Positions 7,145 to 14,712 of a DNA stretch of 28,514 bases are shown piece by piece. Each line of letters starts with the position of its first letter. The first letter of the stretch is position 1. Source of the DNA: Clostridiales bacterium (lineage in GTDB: Bacteria > Bacillota_A > Clostridia > Lachnospirales > Bianqueaceae); the NCBI GenBank assembly GCA_019423265.1, contig JAHZBS010000010.1, forward strand, positions 1-28,514, written 5' to 3'. A model generated the notes under the pieces. That model did no database searches. It was given only the letters and a program-made list of their open reading frames with translations, and was not told where the DNA came from. The position numbers were made by a program, and so were the translations under genes.

Positions 7145-7461
7145 AAAAAGGACGCTCCTGCAAGGGATATCTCCCTTTAGGCGGCTATCCATAAGAAAGT
7201 AAAGGTGAAGAGGGTGTCCCAAAACTATGATTGAGTGATGTCATAGGGAGGGGCATCCTCTCTTTGTGTCGCTGAGTTCCAGTCCTTTTGTCGGAGCAAA
7301 GGTTCTCATTTGCTTTCTTTTTTCAGTTCATTCAGCCTGCGGGAGATCCGGATCGTACGGTTCTTATCTGTATCCTTACCATGGGAACCCCTTCTTCACA
7401 CAGGCGCAAAAACCGCAGCATCCGGGGGGTGCGGCCATTGCCGTCCACGGCGGTTCTGCCT
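7145..7461. other. Non-coding region between convergent genes
   Basis: There are 317 bases between the stops of the acyl-CoA synthetase and the ABC transporter. I see no convincing gene. It holds a short AAGGGA-TATC-TCCCTT hairpin near 7162-7177 and the larger nested hairpin at 7210-7260. The short frames across 7266-7620 have no credible start and mostly overlap the transporter end antisense. Confidence 0.6.
7210..7260. repeat. Nested inverted repeat, MITE-like or terminator-like
   Basis: Outer arms GAGGGTGTCCC (7210-7220) and GGGGCATCCTC (7250-7260) pair over 11 positions with two G-T pairs. Inside, CTATGA (7225-7230) pairs with TCATAG (7241-7246). The outer arm plus the following AAAA resembles the terminal repeats of some Firmicute insertion sequences, but no transposase is present. 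There is no clear T-run, so it is a poor standard terminator. Confidence 0.4.
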
Positions 7462-10400
7462 TTATTCTGACCTGAGCGCCGTTACCGGGTCACTCTTCGC
7501 TGCCTTGCTGGACGGAATCAACCCGCTCAACACGGTAAGTCCCACGCTTAGAAGCACCAGAATGACTGCGGCTGACGCCGGAAGCGAAGCATTGATCGTG
7601 GTCGTACCTGCCAGATAATGAATCAGCGCGTTTCCCGGTATCAGGATCAGGAGGGTCAGTCCAATTCCCATCAGCCCTGCGCACAGTCCGATGATGAAGG
7701 TTTCCGCATCGAATACCTGGGAAATATTCCGCTTCGACGCTCCCATCGCACGCAGAATTCCGATTTCTTTTCTCCGTTCCAGTACGCTGATATAGGTAAT
7801 CACGCCAATCATAATGGAGGAAACGATCAGGGAAATTGCCACAAACGCAATCAGGACATAGCTGACAACATCTACGATATCTGTCACTGAGGACATCAGT
7901 GTTCCTACCATATCCGTGTAGGTAATCACCTGTTCTTCTTTTCCTTCTTCCTTCATCCTGCTGTTGTACTCATCCAGGATGTTTACAATATACTCCTTGC
8001 TCTCAAAATCCTTTGGATAAATGGAGATTGTGGTGGGTTTCCCAAAATCCACATACCCCAGTTTCTGCAGGTTTCCGTCATAGCTTGCAGACCCGACGGT
8101 ACTCATCGCCGTCAGCAGCTCTCTCAGTTCATCCCCGCTCATGTTTATTTTGAACGCGCCCGCAAATGCGTCTCCATCAATGTTGATCGCATTTTCCAGT
8201 TCCGTGCCAAAGGTACTCATGGACTGCTGCATCGCCGTCTGGATTTCGGAAGCAAGCTGGTCCATCATCTGTTCAACCACATTGCTGATCTGCGTCTCCA
8301 ATGCGCTTCCCATCGCCGCACCATAGGACGCCATCACTTGCTGCATATAGCCCTGCATGAAAGAGGAAACCTGATTCTGCAAGCTGTCGGTATCAATCAT
8401 CGCGCCAAGCCCGTCGGCCAGCTTCTGCTGTGCGTCCTCTGTCGCCAGATATTCCAGAAAATAATCTCCCATTTTTGTCGGGTCGGCCAGACCGTTTTCC
8501 GCCGCATAGCTCTGATAGCCGACTGCCAGATCGGAAGCCAACCTGGTGAGATCCGCCTCCGTAATCTCGATATCCCCATTGATCTGCAGATTCTCTGCCG
8601 CCCATGTATCCAGAATCGCCCTCGCCTGCGGTGTCTGCAGATATTCCAGCAAGTACTGGTCAAACTGATCCGGGTCTGTATATCCCATCTGCTCTGCATA
8701 CTCCTGATACCCGTACATCACTGTCCGGATCAGCCCGGAGAGCTGCTCCGTAGATATGGAGATATCCCCGTTTTCCTGAATGATACGGCTGATGTAATCG
8801 TAAAGGATTGTTCTCGCCGTATCGCTGTTCAGGTACGCGCTGAAGTTCTCGCCCAGTTTTGCATAATCTGCCTGCGGGTTCGCCGCCGCATACTCCTGAT
8901 ATCCTTCCAGAAGCCCGGACACAAGTTCTCTAAGCTCCCCGGACGTTACATTTATCTCCACACTCCCCAGCAGGTCGCTCATGCTGATCTGCGGCATATC
9001 CGGCAGGCTGATCTGGATGGAGGATACGTCAAGCGCACTGGACAAGTCGATGGTATTGGATATATCGGAAAACGCGCCGGAAAGATTGAGAGAAGCTTCC
9101 ATTCCGGAAAACACATCGGTATCAACCTGAAATGCCTGTTGTAGCGCGGATTCATCAATCTCAAACATCGTGCTCATGTCAAAATCGCTCTGGCTGCCGG
9201 TACTGCCAAACGCCTCGCCCGTAAATACATCGGTATCCGCGTCCGCCAGCTGCTTTTTGACAATCTCACTCTCCGCCGCCTGCCCTGCGACATACTCCAT
9301 GAGGGAATACGGATAATTGATTCCTGTTGTAAGCGCGGCGCCGCTTGCGTCCTCCGAAGGCTGTACGATGCCGACGATCGTCAGTGTCTCGCCATTCTGT
9401 ACGAGCTTCTTCATGTACGCTTCATCTTCGGACTTATCCACCCATGTGCTGTACTGACTGTCATACTGATAATAATCCGCACTGTTCACCAGTTTGAACT
9501 CCGTTCCGAGAATGTCATCGTATGTATAACTTCCCATATCTCCCGGAGTCTCGATTTTTTCTTCCGCAATAAACTGCTGGATCATTTCTTCCAGCTCCAT
9601 CGAATCCCGCAGCCCTAACGTATACAGATGGAAATCGCTGATTCCTCCTGACGCTGTCAGCACCAGAACACACTCGTCATAACGCTCTGGCCACCGTCCT
9701 GCCTTCACATCATACTGATTTTTGTACAGGCTTTCATTTTCCGGCATCTCATAAAACACGTTCGTACTCATCATGGACGACATCAGGCTGCTGGAACTGG
9801 CCCCTGCGCCAAACCCAAGAGCATTAAACGAACTATCCGGATTGACCTGACGAACCGAATCCCCGTCATCGCGGAAAATCTGCGGCGTGACGTCGTAGGT
9901 ATATTCGATGGCATTTGCATACTGCTCGATTCCGCTGTCCCCACTGTCCAGATATTGTTTCAGCGATTCCAGGTCATTGCTGTCCAATGTGGAAAACATA
10001 TCCGTTACAAACTGCATCACATGGATTTCATCTGAGCCGCCGCTTTTTTCGGCATCTGTCCCATCCCCATTCTGGGCTCGGATCGCCATAGAAGCCAGAT
10101 CAACGCCTGTACTTTGAATCTGGAGCGGATACTCGGAAAGCGTATCCTCCTCAATCGACTGGATATAAGCATTGACTCCATTGGAAAGCGCCAGAATCGC
10201 CGCGATCCCGATAATTCCGATAGAACCCGCGAATGACGTCAGAATCGTTCTCGCCTTTTTTGTCCTGAGGTTATTGAAGCTGAGCGCTAGCGCCGTGAGA
10301 AAGCTCATCGAAGATTTTCCCATATTTTTATGCTCTGCCATTCCTTCCTCTTTCATCTCAAAAGGATTGGAATCCGAAATAATCCGTCCGTCCCGCAGAT

Positions 10401-11034
10401 TCACGATCCGCGTTGCATACCGCTCCGCCAGCTCAGGGTTGTGCGTTACCATCACAACGAGCCGGTCTTTCGCCACCTCTCCCAGCAGCTCCATGACCTG
10501 GACACTCGTCTCGCTGTCCAGCGCTCCGGTCGGCTCGTCGGCAAGCAGAATATCCGGGTTGTTCACCAGCGCACGGGCAATCGCCACCCGCTGCATCTGA
10601 CCGCCGGACATTTGATTCGGTTTTTTATGGAGCTGATCTCCCAGTCCAACCTCCTCCAGCGCTTTCCTTGCACGATTGCGGCGCTCTGCCCTTGAAATCC
10701 CACCAATCGTCAGCGCCAGTTCCACGTTCGAGAGAATCGACTGATGTGGAATCAAATTATAACTTTGAAAAACAAATCCAATCGTGTGATTCCGGTACGA
10801 ATCCCAATCCCGGTCTTTATAGGCTTTTGTAGAAATTCCGTTAATGACTAAATCTCCACTGTCATAGCGGTCAAGTCCGCCGATAATATTGAGTAGGGTT
10901 GTCTTACCGGAACCGCTTGGGCCAAGAATGGAAACAAATTCGTTGTCGCGCAAGTTCAGGCTGACTCCATCTAACGCCTTCTGAACCAGCTCACCTGTCT
11001 TATATTGCTTGTATATTTCTTTCAAACAGAGCAT
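7462..11034 (-). CDS. ABC transporter ATPase fused to FtsX-type permease with very large extracytoplasmic domain
   Basis: The protein has 1190 residues. Residues 1-225 are a complete MacB/LolD-type ATPase: Walker A GPSGSGKTT at 38-46, signature MSGGQMQRVAIARAL from 142, Walker B DILLADEPTGALD from 161, switch His198. A first membrane helix (about 263-287) leads to a roughly 765-residue external domain, and three helices at the C terminus (about 1056-1080, 1112-1140, 1153-1175) form the FtsX permease core, including VLERRKEIGILRAMGAS. The outer domain carries three tandem repeats of about 64 residues (692-884) and a partial fourth. Such fusions work as mechanotransmitters or exporters of peptides, lipids or antibiotics. 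The start at 11034 has GAAGGGGTG upstream; an earlier in-frame start has no ribosome site. No partner subunit or two-component system is adjacent. Confidence 0.93.
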   Translation of the reverse strand: MLCLKEIYKQYKTGELVQKALDGVSLNLRDNEFVSILGPSGSGKTTLLNIIGGLDRYDSGDLVINGISTKAYKDRDWDSYRNHTIGFVFQSYNLIPHQSILSNVELALTIGGISRAERRNRARKALEEVGLGDQLHKKPNQMSGGQMQRVAIARALVNNPDILLADEPTGALDSETSVQVMELLGEVAKDRLVVMVTHNPELAERYATRIVNLRDGRIISDSNPFEMKEEGMAEHKNMGKSSMSFLTALALSFNNLRTKKARTILTSFAGSIGIIGIAAILALSNGVNAYIQSIEEDTLSEYPLQIQSTGVDLASMAIRAQNGDGTDAEKSGGSDEIHVMQFVTDMFSTLDSNDLESLKQYLDSGDSGIEQYANAIEYTYDVTPQIFRDDGDSVRQVNPDSSFNALGFGAGASSSSLMSSMMSTNVFYEMPENESLYKNQYDVKAGRWPERYDECVLVLTASGGISDFHLYTLGLRDSMELEEMIQQFIAEEKIETPGDMGSYTYDDILGTEFKLVNSADYYQYDSQYSTWVDKSEDEAYMKKLVQNGETLTIVGIVQPSEDASGAALTTGINYPYSLMEYVAGQAAESEIVKKQLADADTDVFTGEAFGSTGSQSDFDMSTMFEIDESALQQAFQVDTDVFSGMEASLNLSGAFSDISNTIDLSSALDVSSIQISLPDMPQISMSDLLGSVEINVTSGELRELVSGLLEGYQEYAAANPQADYAKLGENFSAYLNSDTARTILYDYISRIIQENGDISISTEQLSGLIRTVMYGYQEYAEQMGYTDPDQFDQYLLEYLQTPQARAILDTWAAENLQINGDIEITEADLTRLASDLAVGYQSYAAENGLADPTKMGDYFLEYLATEDAQQKLADGLGAMIDTDSLQNQVSSFMQGYMQQVMASYGAAMGSALETQISNVVEQMMDQLASEIQTAMQQSMSTFGTELENAINIDGDAFAGAFKINMSGDELRELLTAMSTVGSASYDGNLQKLGYVDFGKPTTISIYPKDFESKEYIVNILDEYNSRMKEEGKEEQVITYTDMVGTLMSSVTDIVDVVSYVLIAFVAISLIVSSIMIGVITYISVLERRKEIGILRAMGASKRNISQVFDAETFIIGLCAGLMGIGLTLLILIPGNALIHYLAGTTTINASLPASAAVILVLLSVGLTVLSGLIPSSKAAKSDPVTALRSE
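8383..8961 (-). repeat. Three tandem about 64-residue protein repeats inside the ABC-FtsX external domain
   Basis: Repeat 1 covers 8961-8764 (66 residues), repeat 2 covers 8763-8572 (64) and repeat 3 covers 8571-8383 (63). Shared pattern: I-x-I-T/S-x4-L-x2-L-x6-GYQxYA, then an Asp/Pro-containing turn, Y-x2-EYL-x-T/S-x2-A-x2-I/L and an NGD or D end. A further half-copy (INMSGDELRELLTAM) occurs near 8127-8083, after a coiled-coil-like stretch rich in Gln, Met and Ala. DNA identity between copies is low, so the duplication is old. Confidence 0.75.
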
Positions 11035-11103
11035 ATGATTCACCCCTTCCGCAGTATTCCTTTTAGGTTTGCACCTATACTGTTCCTTTATTATTGCTCT
11101 TAT

Positions 11104-11204
11104 CTCAATCCAACCTCGACTCAACCCCATAACTCCCATTCCACAAATAACATTTGCATATTGTTGAGGTTAGATTGAGGTTTTAGAATTATTCTTGATA
11201 TAAT
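11104..11204. promoter_or_regulatory. Paired direct repeats upstream of the ABC-FtsX gene (response-regulator-type sites)
   Basis: TTGAGG occurs at 11164-11169 and again at 11175-11180, exactly 11 bp apart, the spacing used by OmpR/PhoB-type dimers. CTCAATCCAACCTC (11104-11117) is the reverse complement, with one mismatch, of GAGGTTAGATTGAG (11166-11179), so the same type of site is present facing the other way, next to the ABC gene. A plus-strand TATAAT at 11199-11204 lies 18 bases from the second TTGAGG and points into the 3' end of the TSUP gene. It may be a remnant of a lost divergent gene. Confidence 0.5.
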
Positions 11205-11257
11205 GTTCATAAATCACACTATTCGCTTGGCGGCCTGCCGTAAACGGTTTTCGGATG

Positions 11258-12028
11258 TCAGCCAGGGAAAAGGAGAATCACCACGCCCAGCGCCGTAAGG
11301 ACGATGCCCGTGGCCCGATTCAGTGTCTTGGGCGCGGCCTTGTTGGCAAAGACGGCGGCGATCCGCGCCCAGATCAGGGTAAACACGACACAGAGTGTCC
11401 AGATGGTCCAATCAGGCGCACCGCCAATGGCAAAGTGGGAGACTGCGCCGGTCAGCGCGGTGAAGGTCATAATGAACACGCTGGTTCCCACAGCGGTTTT
11501 CAGCTCGTATCTCAGCACAGAGGTTAGAATCAGCAACATCATCATGCCGCCGCCTGCACCGATAAATCCACAGATAAAACCGATCAGAACGCCGCACACC
11601 ACAGATTGAACCGCACGCTTTTTTGCGGAGGCTCCCTGCATTGCCTCTTTCGTCGTCATCACGGGCTTGACGATAAACCTGATCCCTAGCAGGAGGGTCA
11701 TGAAAACAGAAAAGTTCCCCATGGTGGCGGGCGGGATCAGGCTGGCCACATAGCTGCCCACCACGGTAAAAGCCAGGACGCTCGCCATCATAATCAGGCC
11801 GTTCCTGATATCAAGATTTTTGTTTTTGCCGTAGGTGTATGCGGATACGGCGCTGGCCAGCACATCGGAGGACAGCGCGATCCCCACCGCCATATAGGGT
11901 TCCATGTCAAGGAAGGTGATCAGCATTGGGCTAATCACAGCAGCGGCACTCATCCCGGCAAATCCGGTACCCAGTCCCGCGCCCATGCCCGCGAAGAAAG
12001 TCACGACAACTGTCAATAATAGTTCCAT
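11258..12028 (-). CDS. TSUP-family (TauE/SafE) membrane permease
   Basis: The protein has 256 residues, mostly hydrophobic, with about eight predicted membrane segments in two halves. Each half carries the family's glycine-rich signature: FFAGMGAGLGTGFAGMSAAA near the N terminus and GFICGFIGAGGGMMMLLI in the middle. TSUP proteins export or import sulfur compounds such as sulfite, sulfoacetate or thiosulfate; the substrate here is not defined. I chose the ATG at 12028 because AGGAG lies about 10 bases upstream; the earlier ATG at 12085 has no ribosome site. It is the last gene of the MarR - nitroreductase - TSUP unit, 88 bases after the nitroreductase. Confidence 0.88.
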   Translation of the reverse strand: MELLLTVVVTFFAGMGAGLGTGFAGMSAAAVISPMLITFLDMEPYMAVGIALSSDVLASAVSAYTYGKNKNLDIRNGLIMMASVLAFTVVGSYVASLIPPATMGNFSVFMTLLLGIRFIVKPVMTTKEAMQGASAKKRAVQSVVCGVLIGFICGFIGAGGGMMMLLILTSVLRYELKTAVGTSVFIMTFTALTGAVSHFAIGGAPDWTIWTLCVVFTLIWARIAAVFANKAAPKTLNRATGIVLTALGVVILLFPG

Positions 12029-12116
12029 ATCAAATTTGCTCCTAAGATACGCATTCCTGATCAGATAAAGAAATACAGAGGCCATTCTTACATGATATTG
12101 GGTTCAATATTTCGGC

Positions 12117-12788
12117 CTATTTATCCCATATAAAATTCTCGGCTCCGGCACCCACTTCAAAGTGATATTTCACAATGCCGAGATCCGCGCCGCTGTATGC
12201 GCCTTCCTTGTTGCTGCGTATCCGCACGTTTCTGCCCTTTCCGGTTATTGTAAAGTCCTGCTTATTCATTGCCGTCGGCGCAAGCAGCGCTGCCCTCACG
12301 CCCTCCTTGAACCAATCCGGCGCTTCTCCCTCATAAGTTGCCACATCCGCATATGTTTTCGATTTATGAGGAGTCCCCTGCACAGAGCCATAGCCTACCG
12401 CAATCACACCGATCACCTTGTTTCCATTCGCTTCGGCATTTAATTTTCCTTTGTTATATACGCCTCCGGCCCACCATGTATTCAGCCCTAAAGTCTGCGC
12501 ATACAGCATCAGATCCGCGCCGCACTCACCGAGCTTTTCGTTAAGCCCCGGCGTATCTGCTCCGCTTAAAACAAAGAAATTCTTCACACCTTTTGTCATA
12601 AGCACCTTAACCAATGCATTTATCGCAGAGGCGTCATTTGTTCTAAGTTCAACTGCCAAACCATAAGCTTCATTATTTTCTGAAACCCGCTTTTTTAGCT
12701 TCTTAACAATTTCTTCTGGAAGCGGTTTGTCCATATATTTACGCACCGTATGTCTTGCTCCCATTGCCTCTTTCATTGTCATTGCCAT
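12117..12788 (-). CDS. Nitroreductase-family flavoprotein
   Basis: The protein has 223 residues. The opening KEAMGARHTVRKYMDKPLP is the typical FMN-binding RxS/T-x-R-xY/F start of nitroreductases. GADLMLYAQTLGLNTWWAGG in the middle and the VIGVIAVGYG strand support the family. It should be an FMN-dependent NAD(P)H oxidoreductase of the cytoplasm acting on nitro, quinone or related electrophiles. The ATG at 12788 lies 2 bases after the MarR stop, with AAGGAG 8 bases upstream, so expression is coupled to the MarR regulator that presumably responds to the same electrophile. The exact substrate is unknown. Confidence 0.9.
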   Translation of the reverse strand: MAMTMKEAMGARHTVRKYMDKPLPEEIVKKLKKRVSENNEAYGLAVELRTNDASAINALVKVLMTKGVKNFFVLSGADTPGLNEKLGECGADLMLYAQTLGLNTWWAGGVYNKGKLNAEANGNKVIGVIAVGYGSVQGTPHKSKTYADVATYEGEAPDWFKEGVRAALLAPTAMNKQDFTITGKGRNVRIRSNKEGAYSGADLGIVKYHFEVGAGAENFIWDK

Positions 12789-12790
12789 AA

Positions 12791-13231
12791 TCAAAACTCC
12801 TTTGCCTGATTGATCTCCTGCACCCGTTCCGTTACAGCTGCTAATACTTTCACAAATATTTTCATATCATCTTCCGTGACGTCCAGGGATGTCCACATTG
12901 CTTCCAACCATTTCTTCTGAATATTGCTGATCAACTCGCGGTATCCATTTGCCTTTTCTGTAAGGAACACTTTTTTCGCCCGTTTATCGCCATCGGCGAC
13001 TTCTCTTTGAACCAAGCCTTTCTTTTCCATCTTCTGAATAACTCTGGTTTTTGCGGCTTTATCTATACAGTACTCCTTTAATAACTCATCTTGTGTTATC
13101 CCATCCTGTTTATACAAATCAAGAAGGTACATAAGCTCTATGGCCGTAATATCGCTGTCTTCCAGCTCATGGTTGAGAAACACTTGAAACTGTCTGTATA
13201 GAATGCTGATATTCTTTTTTATTGTATCTAT
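12791..13231 (-). CDS. MarR-family transcriptional regulator lacking a standard start codon
   Basis: The protein has about 146 residues, standard for MarR. The winged helix is clear: TQDELLKEYCIDKAAKTRVI, QKMEKKGLVQRE, then DKRAKKVFLTEKA of the wing. The promoter at 13288-13260 places transcription start near 13252. The only codon correctly spaced from GGAGGTGG is ATA at 13231-13229; no ATG, GTG or TTG occurs in frame between transcription start and that codon. In-frame ATG (13315) and TTG (13288) lie upstream of transcription start. Either ATA is used, or an ATG has mutated and translation is weak. The downstream nitroreductase starts 2 bases after the stop. An operator-like repeat in the promoter suggests autorepression. 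Confidence 0.85.
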   Translation of the reverse strand: MDTIKKNISILYRQFQVFLNHELEDSDITAIELMYLLDLYKQDGITQDELLKEYCIDKAAKTRVIQKMEKKGLVQREVADGDKRAKKVFLTEKANGYRELISNIQKKWLEAMWTSLDVTEDDMKIFVKVLAAVTERVQEINQAKEF

Positions 13232-13254
13232 ATGACCACCTCCATTGGTTGGCA

Positions 13255-13282
13255 GATCAACTATACACCATGTTAGTTGATC
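13255..13282. promoter_or_regulatory. MarR operator-like inverted repeat
   Basis: GATCAACTA (13255-13263) and TAGTTGATC (13274-13282) are perfect 9-bp inverted arms separated by 10 bases. The site lies between and over the -35 and -10 boxes of the MarR promoter, where a bound MarR dimer would block RNA polymerase. Confidence 0.75.
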
Positions 13283-13288
13283 TGTCAA
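13260..13288 (-). promoter_or_regulatory. SigA-type promoter of the MarR - nitroreductase - TSUP operon
   Basis: TTGACA (13288-13283), a 17-base spacer and TATAGT (13265-13260) on the minus strand. Transcription start is expected about 13252, some 20 bases before the ATA codon proposed as start of the MarR gene. Confidence 0.85.
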
Positions 13289-13307
13289 CCATTTTCGCGA
13301 AGATTGT

Positions 13308-13409
13308 GAAGGCACGTCTCTGATCGTTACGTATCAGATCAGCGCTCCCGTCTCTTAGAGCGTCATACAGATCCTCGTGGTTTCCGTTTATGATATGGAC
13401 GAAAATGAA
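13308..13409 (-). pseudogene. Fragment of a LysR-type regulator effector domain
   Basis: The minus-strand frame here reads VHIINGNHEDLYDALRDG, then SADLIRNDQRRAF. This matches from memory the effector-domain pattern of LysR-type regulators, where an NGxHEELYxxLRxGxxDLVLNDQRRAF run is common. Nothing before or after continues the domain: upstream is a hairpin, downstream is the MarR promoter. There is no helix-turn-helix. I read it as a decayed remnant of about 34 codons; confirmation would need a database search. Confidence 0.45.
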
Positions 13410-13447
13410 AAATGCTATGCAATCGGCGAACTTCTTACATAGCATTT
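13410..13447. repeat. Perfect inverted repeat next to the LysR fragment
   Basis: AAATGCTATG (13410-13419) and CATAGCATTT (13438-13447) form a perfect 10-bp stem with an 18-base loop, followed by CTGTTTTT on the plus strand and TTCATTTT on the minus strand. It could be a weak bidirectional terminator or the edge of a lost element. The rest of 13448-13527 shows nothing recognisable. Confidence 0.4.
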
Positions 13448-13527
13448 CTGTTTTTCCGTTAACCTGGTAGAAGTCATAAATTTTGTAATGTTTCCTTATG
13501 GGCTACTCCCTTTCAGGAACGTCTTTT

Positions 13528-14625
13528 TTATGCCTCATCCGCGGTAATGTGATACCGATTCATGTACACGATCCGCCGCTCTCCCGGCTTAATGTCCTCT
13601 GACTCCTGATCCTCGGTCTCATCCCAGACTAGGAGGATTTCACCCGGCCGCGTCTCCCACACCGATACATAGCCGGAGGGCCCTCGGTCCCACTGCCCCC
13701 TGTTATCCGAAACCGCATAGGGCTTCGACCATGTCCGGCCTCCGTCCGGCGATGTGATGAAGAACGTCCCCCATTTGCCGGAAGCACAGAGGATCCCTCC
13801 GTCCGAAAGCCGCACAAGCCGCGGCAGAACGCCGTATGGACAAATCGCTTGCGGCGGCTCCCATGAAATGCCGCCGTCAAAGGAATGGGAGGCATACAGC
13901 GCCGAATACACTTCGTGTCCCTGCGTCCGCATGACACAGAGAAGATGCCCGTTCCCCAGATGGAGCATATCCGGTTCACAGTACCCCTCCGCTTCCGGAT
14001 CACAGGGGTATGTCTGCACGTCTGCCACAGTGGACAGATAGGAAAAGCTCCGGCCGTTGTCCCTTGAGATGACGCACCACACTCTGTACTGATAGAAATC
14101 ATAGTTCTGAAAATACGAGAGTTTCGTCTTGTCCGCCTTAAACTGTCCATACATAGGCACGATGAGATCGCCGTTTGGCATGGCAATCACCGTCTGCCCC
14201 GTCACGCCGGTATGATACTCCTTTGGGTCCTGGCTGTCCCCGTAGCCCACCGCCAAGTCCGGAATGTGTACCTGGGCGAAGCTAACCTGGATGTCTCCCT
14301 CCAGCAGTGCATCCATCGACTCTGCGCGCATGATTTTCATAAGATAGGGAATCTGTTTCTGTCTGCTGGGATCGAAGTGACCCACCGCCACATTGGAGAA
14401 ACCCACCCCGAACAAAGTCTTGTCCGGAAGCTCCACCATATGAGGGCGGGTACACCCCCTCCGTTCCTGCCAGCTTTCACCGCAATTGTCCGTGTACAGG
14501 GTGTATCCGCCGCGATTATCCTCGACGCTCACTAGAATCCGCTTGCCAACCTTCGTATCGGCCCACGGAAAGTTACCGATACCGTGACGTTTTGAGTCCA
14601 CCAGTCGAAATGAATACTCTTTCAT
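13528..14625 (-). CDS. Asp-box (BNR repeat) sialidase-like protein, probably cytoplasmic
   Basis: The protein has 365 residues with four Asp-box turns: TDNCGESW (45-52), SRDNGRSF (187-194), SFDGGISW (248-255) and SPDGGRTW (292-299). Their spacing fits a six-bladed sialidase-type propeller. It has no signal peptide, so it is probably intracellular. Arginines typical of the sialidase active site may be R60 (CTRPHM) and R233 (MRTQG), but the assignment is uncertain. Relatives include exo-sialidases and uncharacterised glycoside-binding or hydrolase proteins. The ATG at 14625 has GGGAGG 5-6 bases upstream and its own promoter. The gene lies 87 bases after the beta-helix lipoprotein on the same strand, but with separate transcription signals. 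Confidence 0.85.
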   Translation of the reverse strand: MKEYSFRLVDSKRHGIGNFPWADTKVGKRILVSVEDNRGGYTLYTDNCGESWQERRGCTRPHMVELPDKTLFGVGFSNVAVGHFDPSRQKQIPYLMKIMRAESMDALLEGDIQVSFAQVHIPDLAVGYGDSQDPKEYHTGVTGQTVIAMPNGDLIVPMYGQFKADKTKLSYFQNYDFYQYRVWCVISRDNGRSFSYLSTVADVQTYPCDPEAEGYCEPDMLHLGNGHLLCVMRTQGHEVYSALYASHSFDGGISWEPPQAICPYGVLPRLVRLSDGGILCASGKWGTFFITSPDGGRTWSKPYAVSDNRGQWDRGPSGYVSVWETRPGEILLVWDETEDQESEDIKPGERRIVYMNRYHITADEA

Positions 14626-14674
14626 GACAACCTCCCATTCCGGCGCATCCGCGCATTGCATCATACTCGACCTT

Positions 14675-14703
14675 ATTATACTATAAATCAGACCCATTGA
14701 AAA
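14675..14703 (-). promoter_or_regulatory. Probable promoter of the Asp-box gene
   Basis: TATAAT (14680-14675) on the minus strand with a weak TTTTCA -35 (14703-14698) 17 bases away. The weak -35 suggests activator dependence or low expression. Confidence 0.55.
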
Positions 14704-14712
14704 GATGCAACT

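Noticed and set aside
8338..9144. Plus-strand open frame (268 codons) opposite the ABC-FtsX gene
   Set aside because: Antisense to the repeat region of the transporter; low-complexity Arg/Ile/Leu composition and no start signal.
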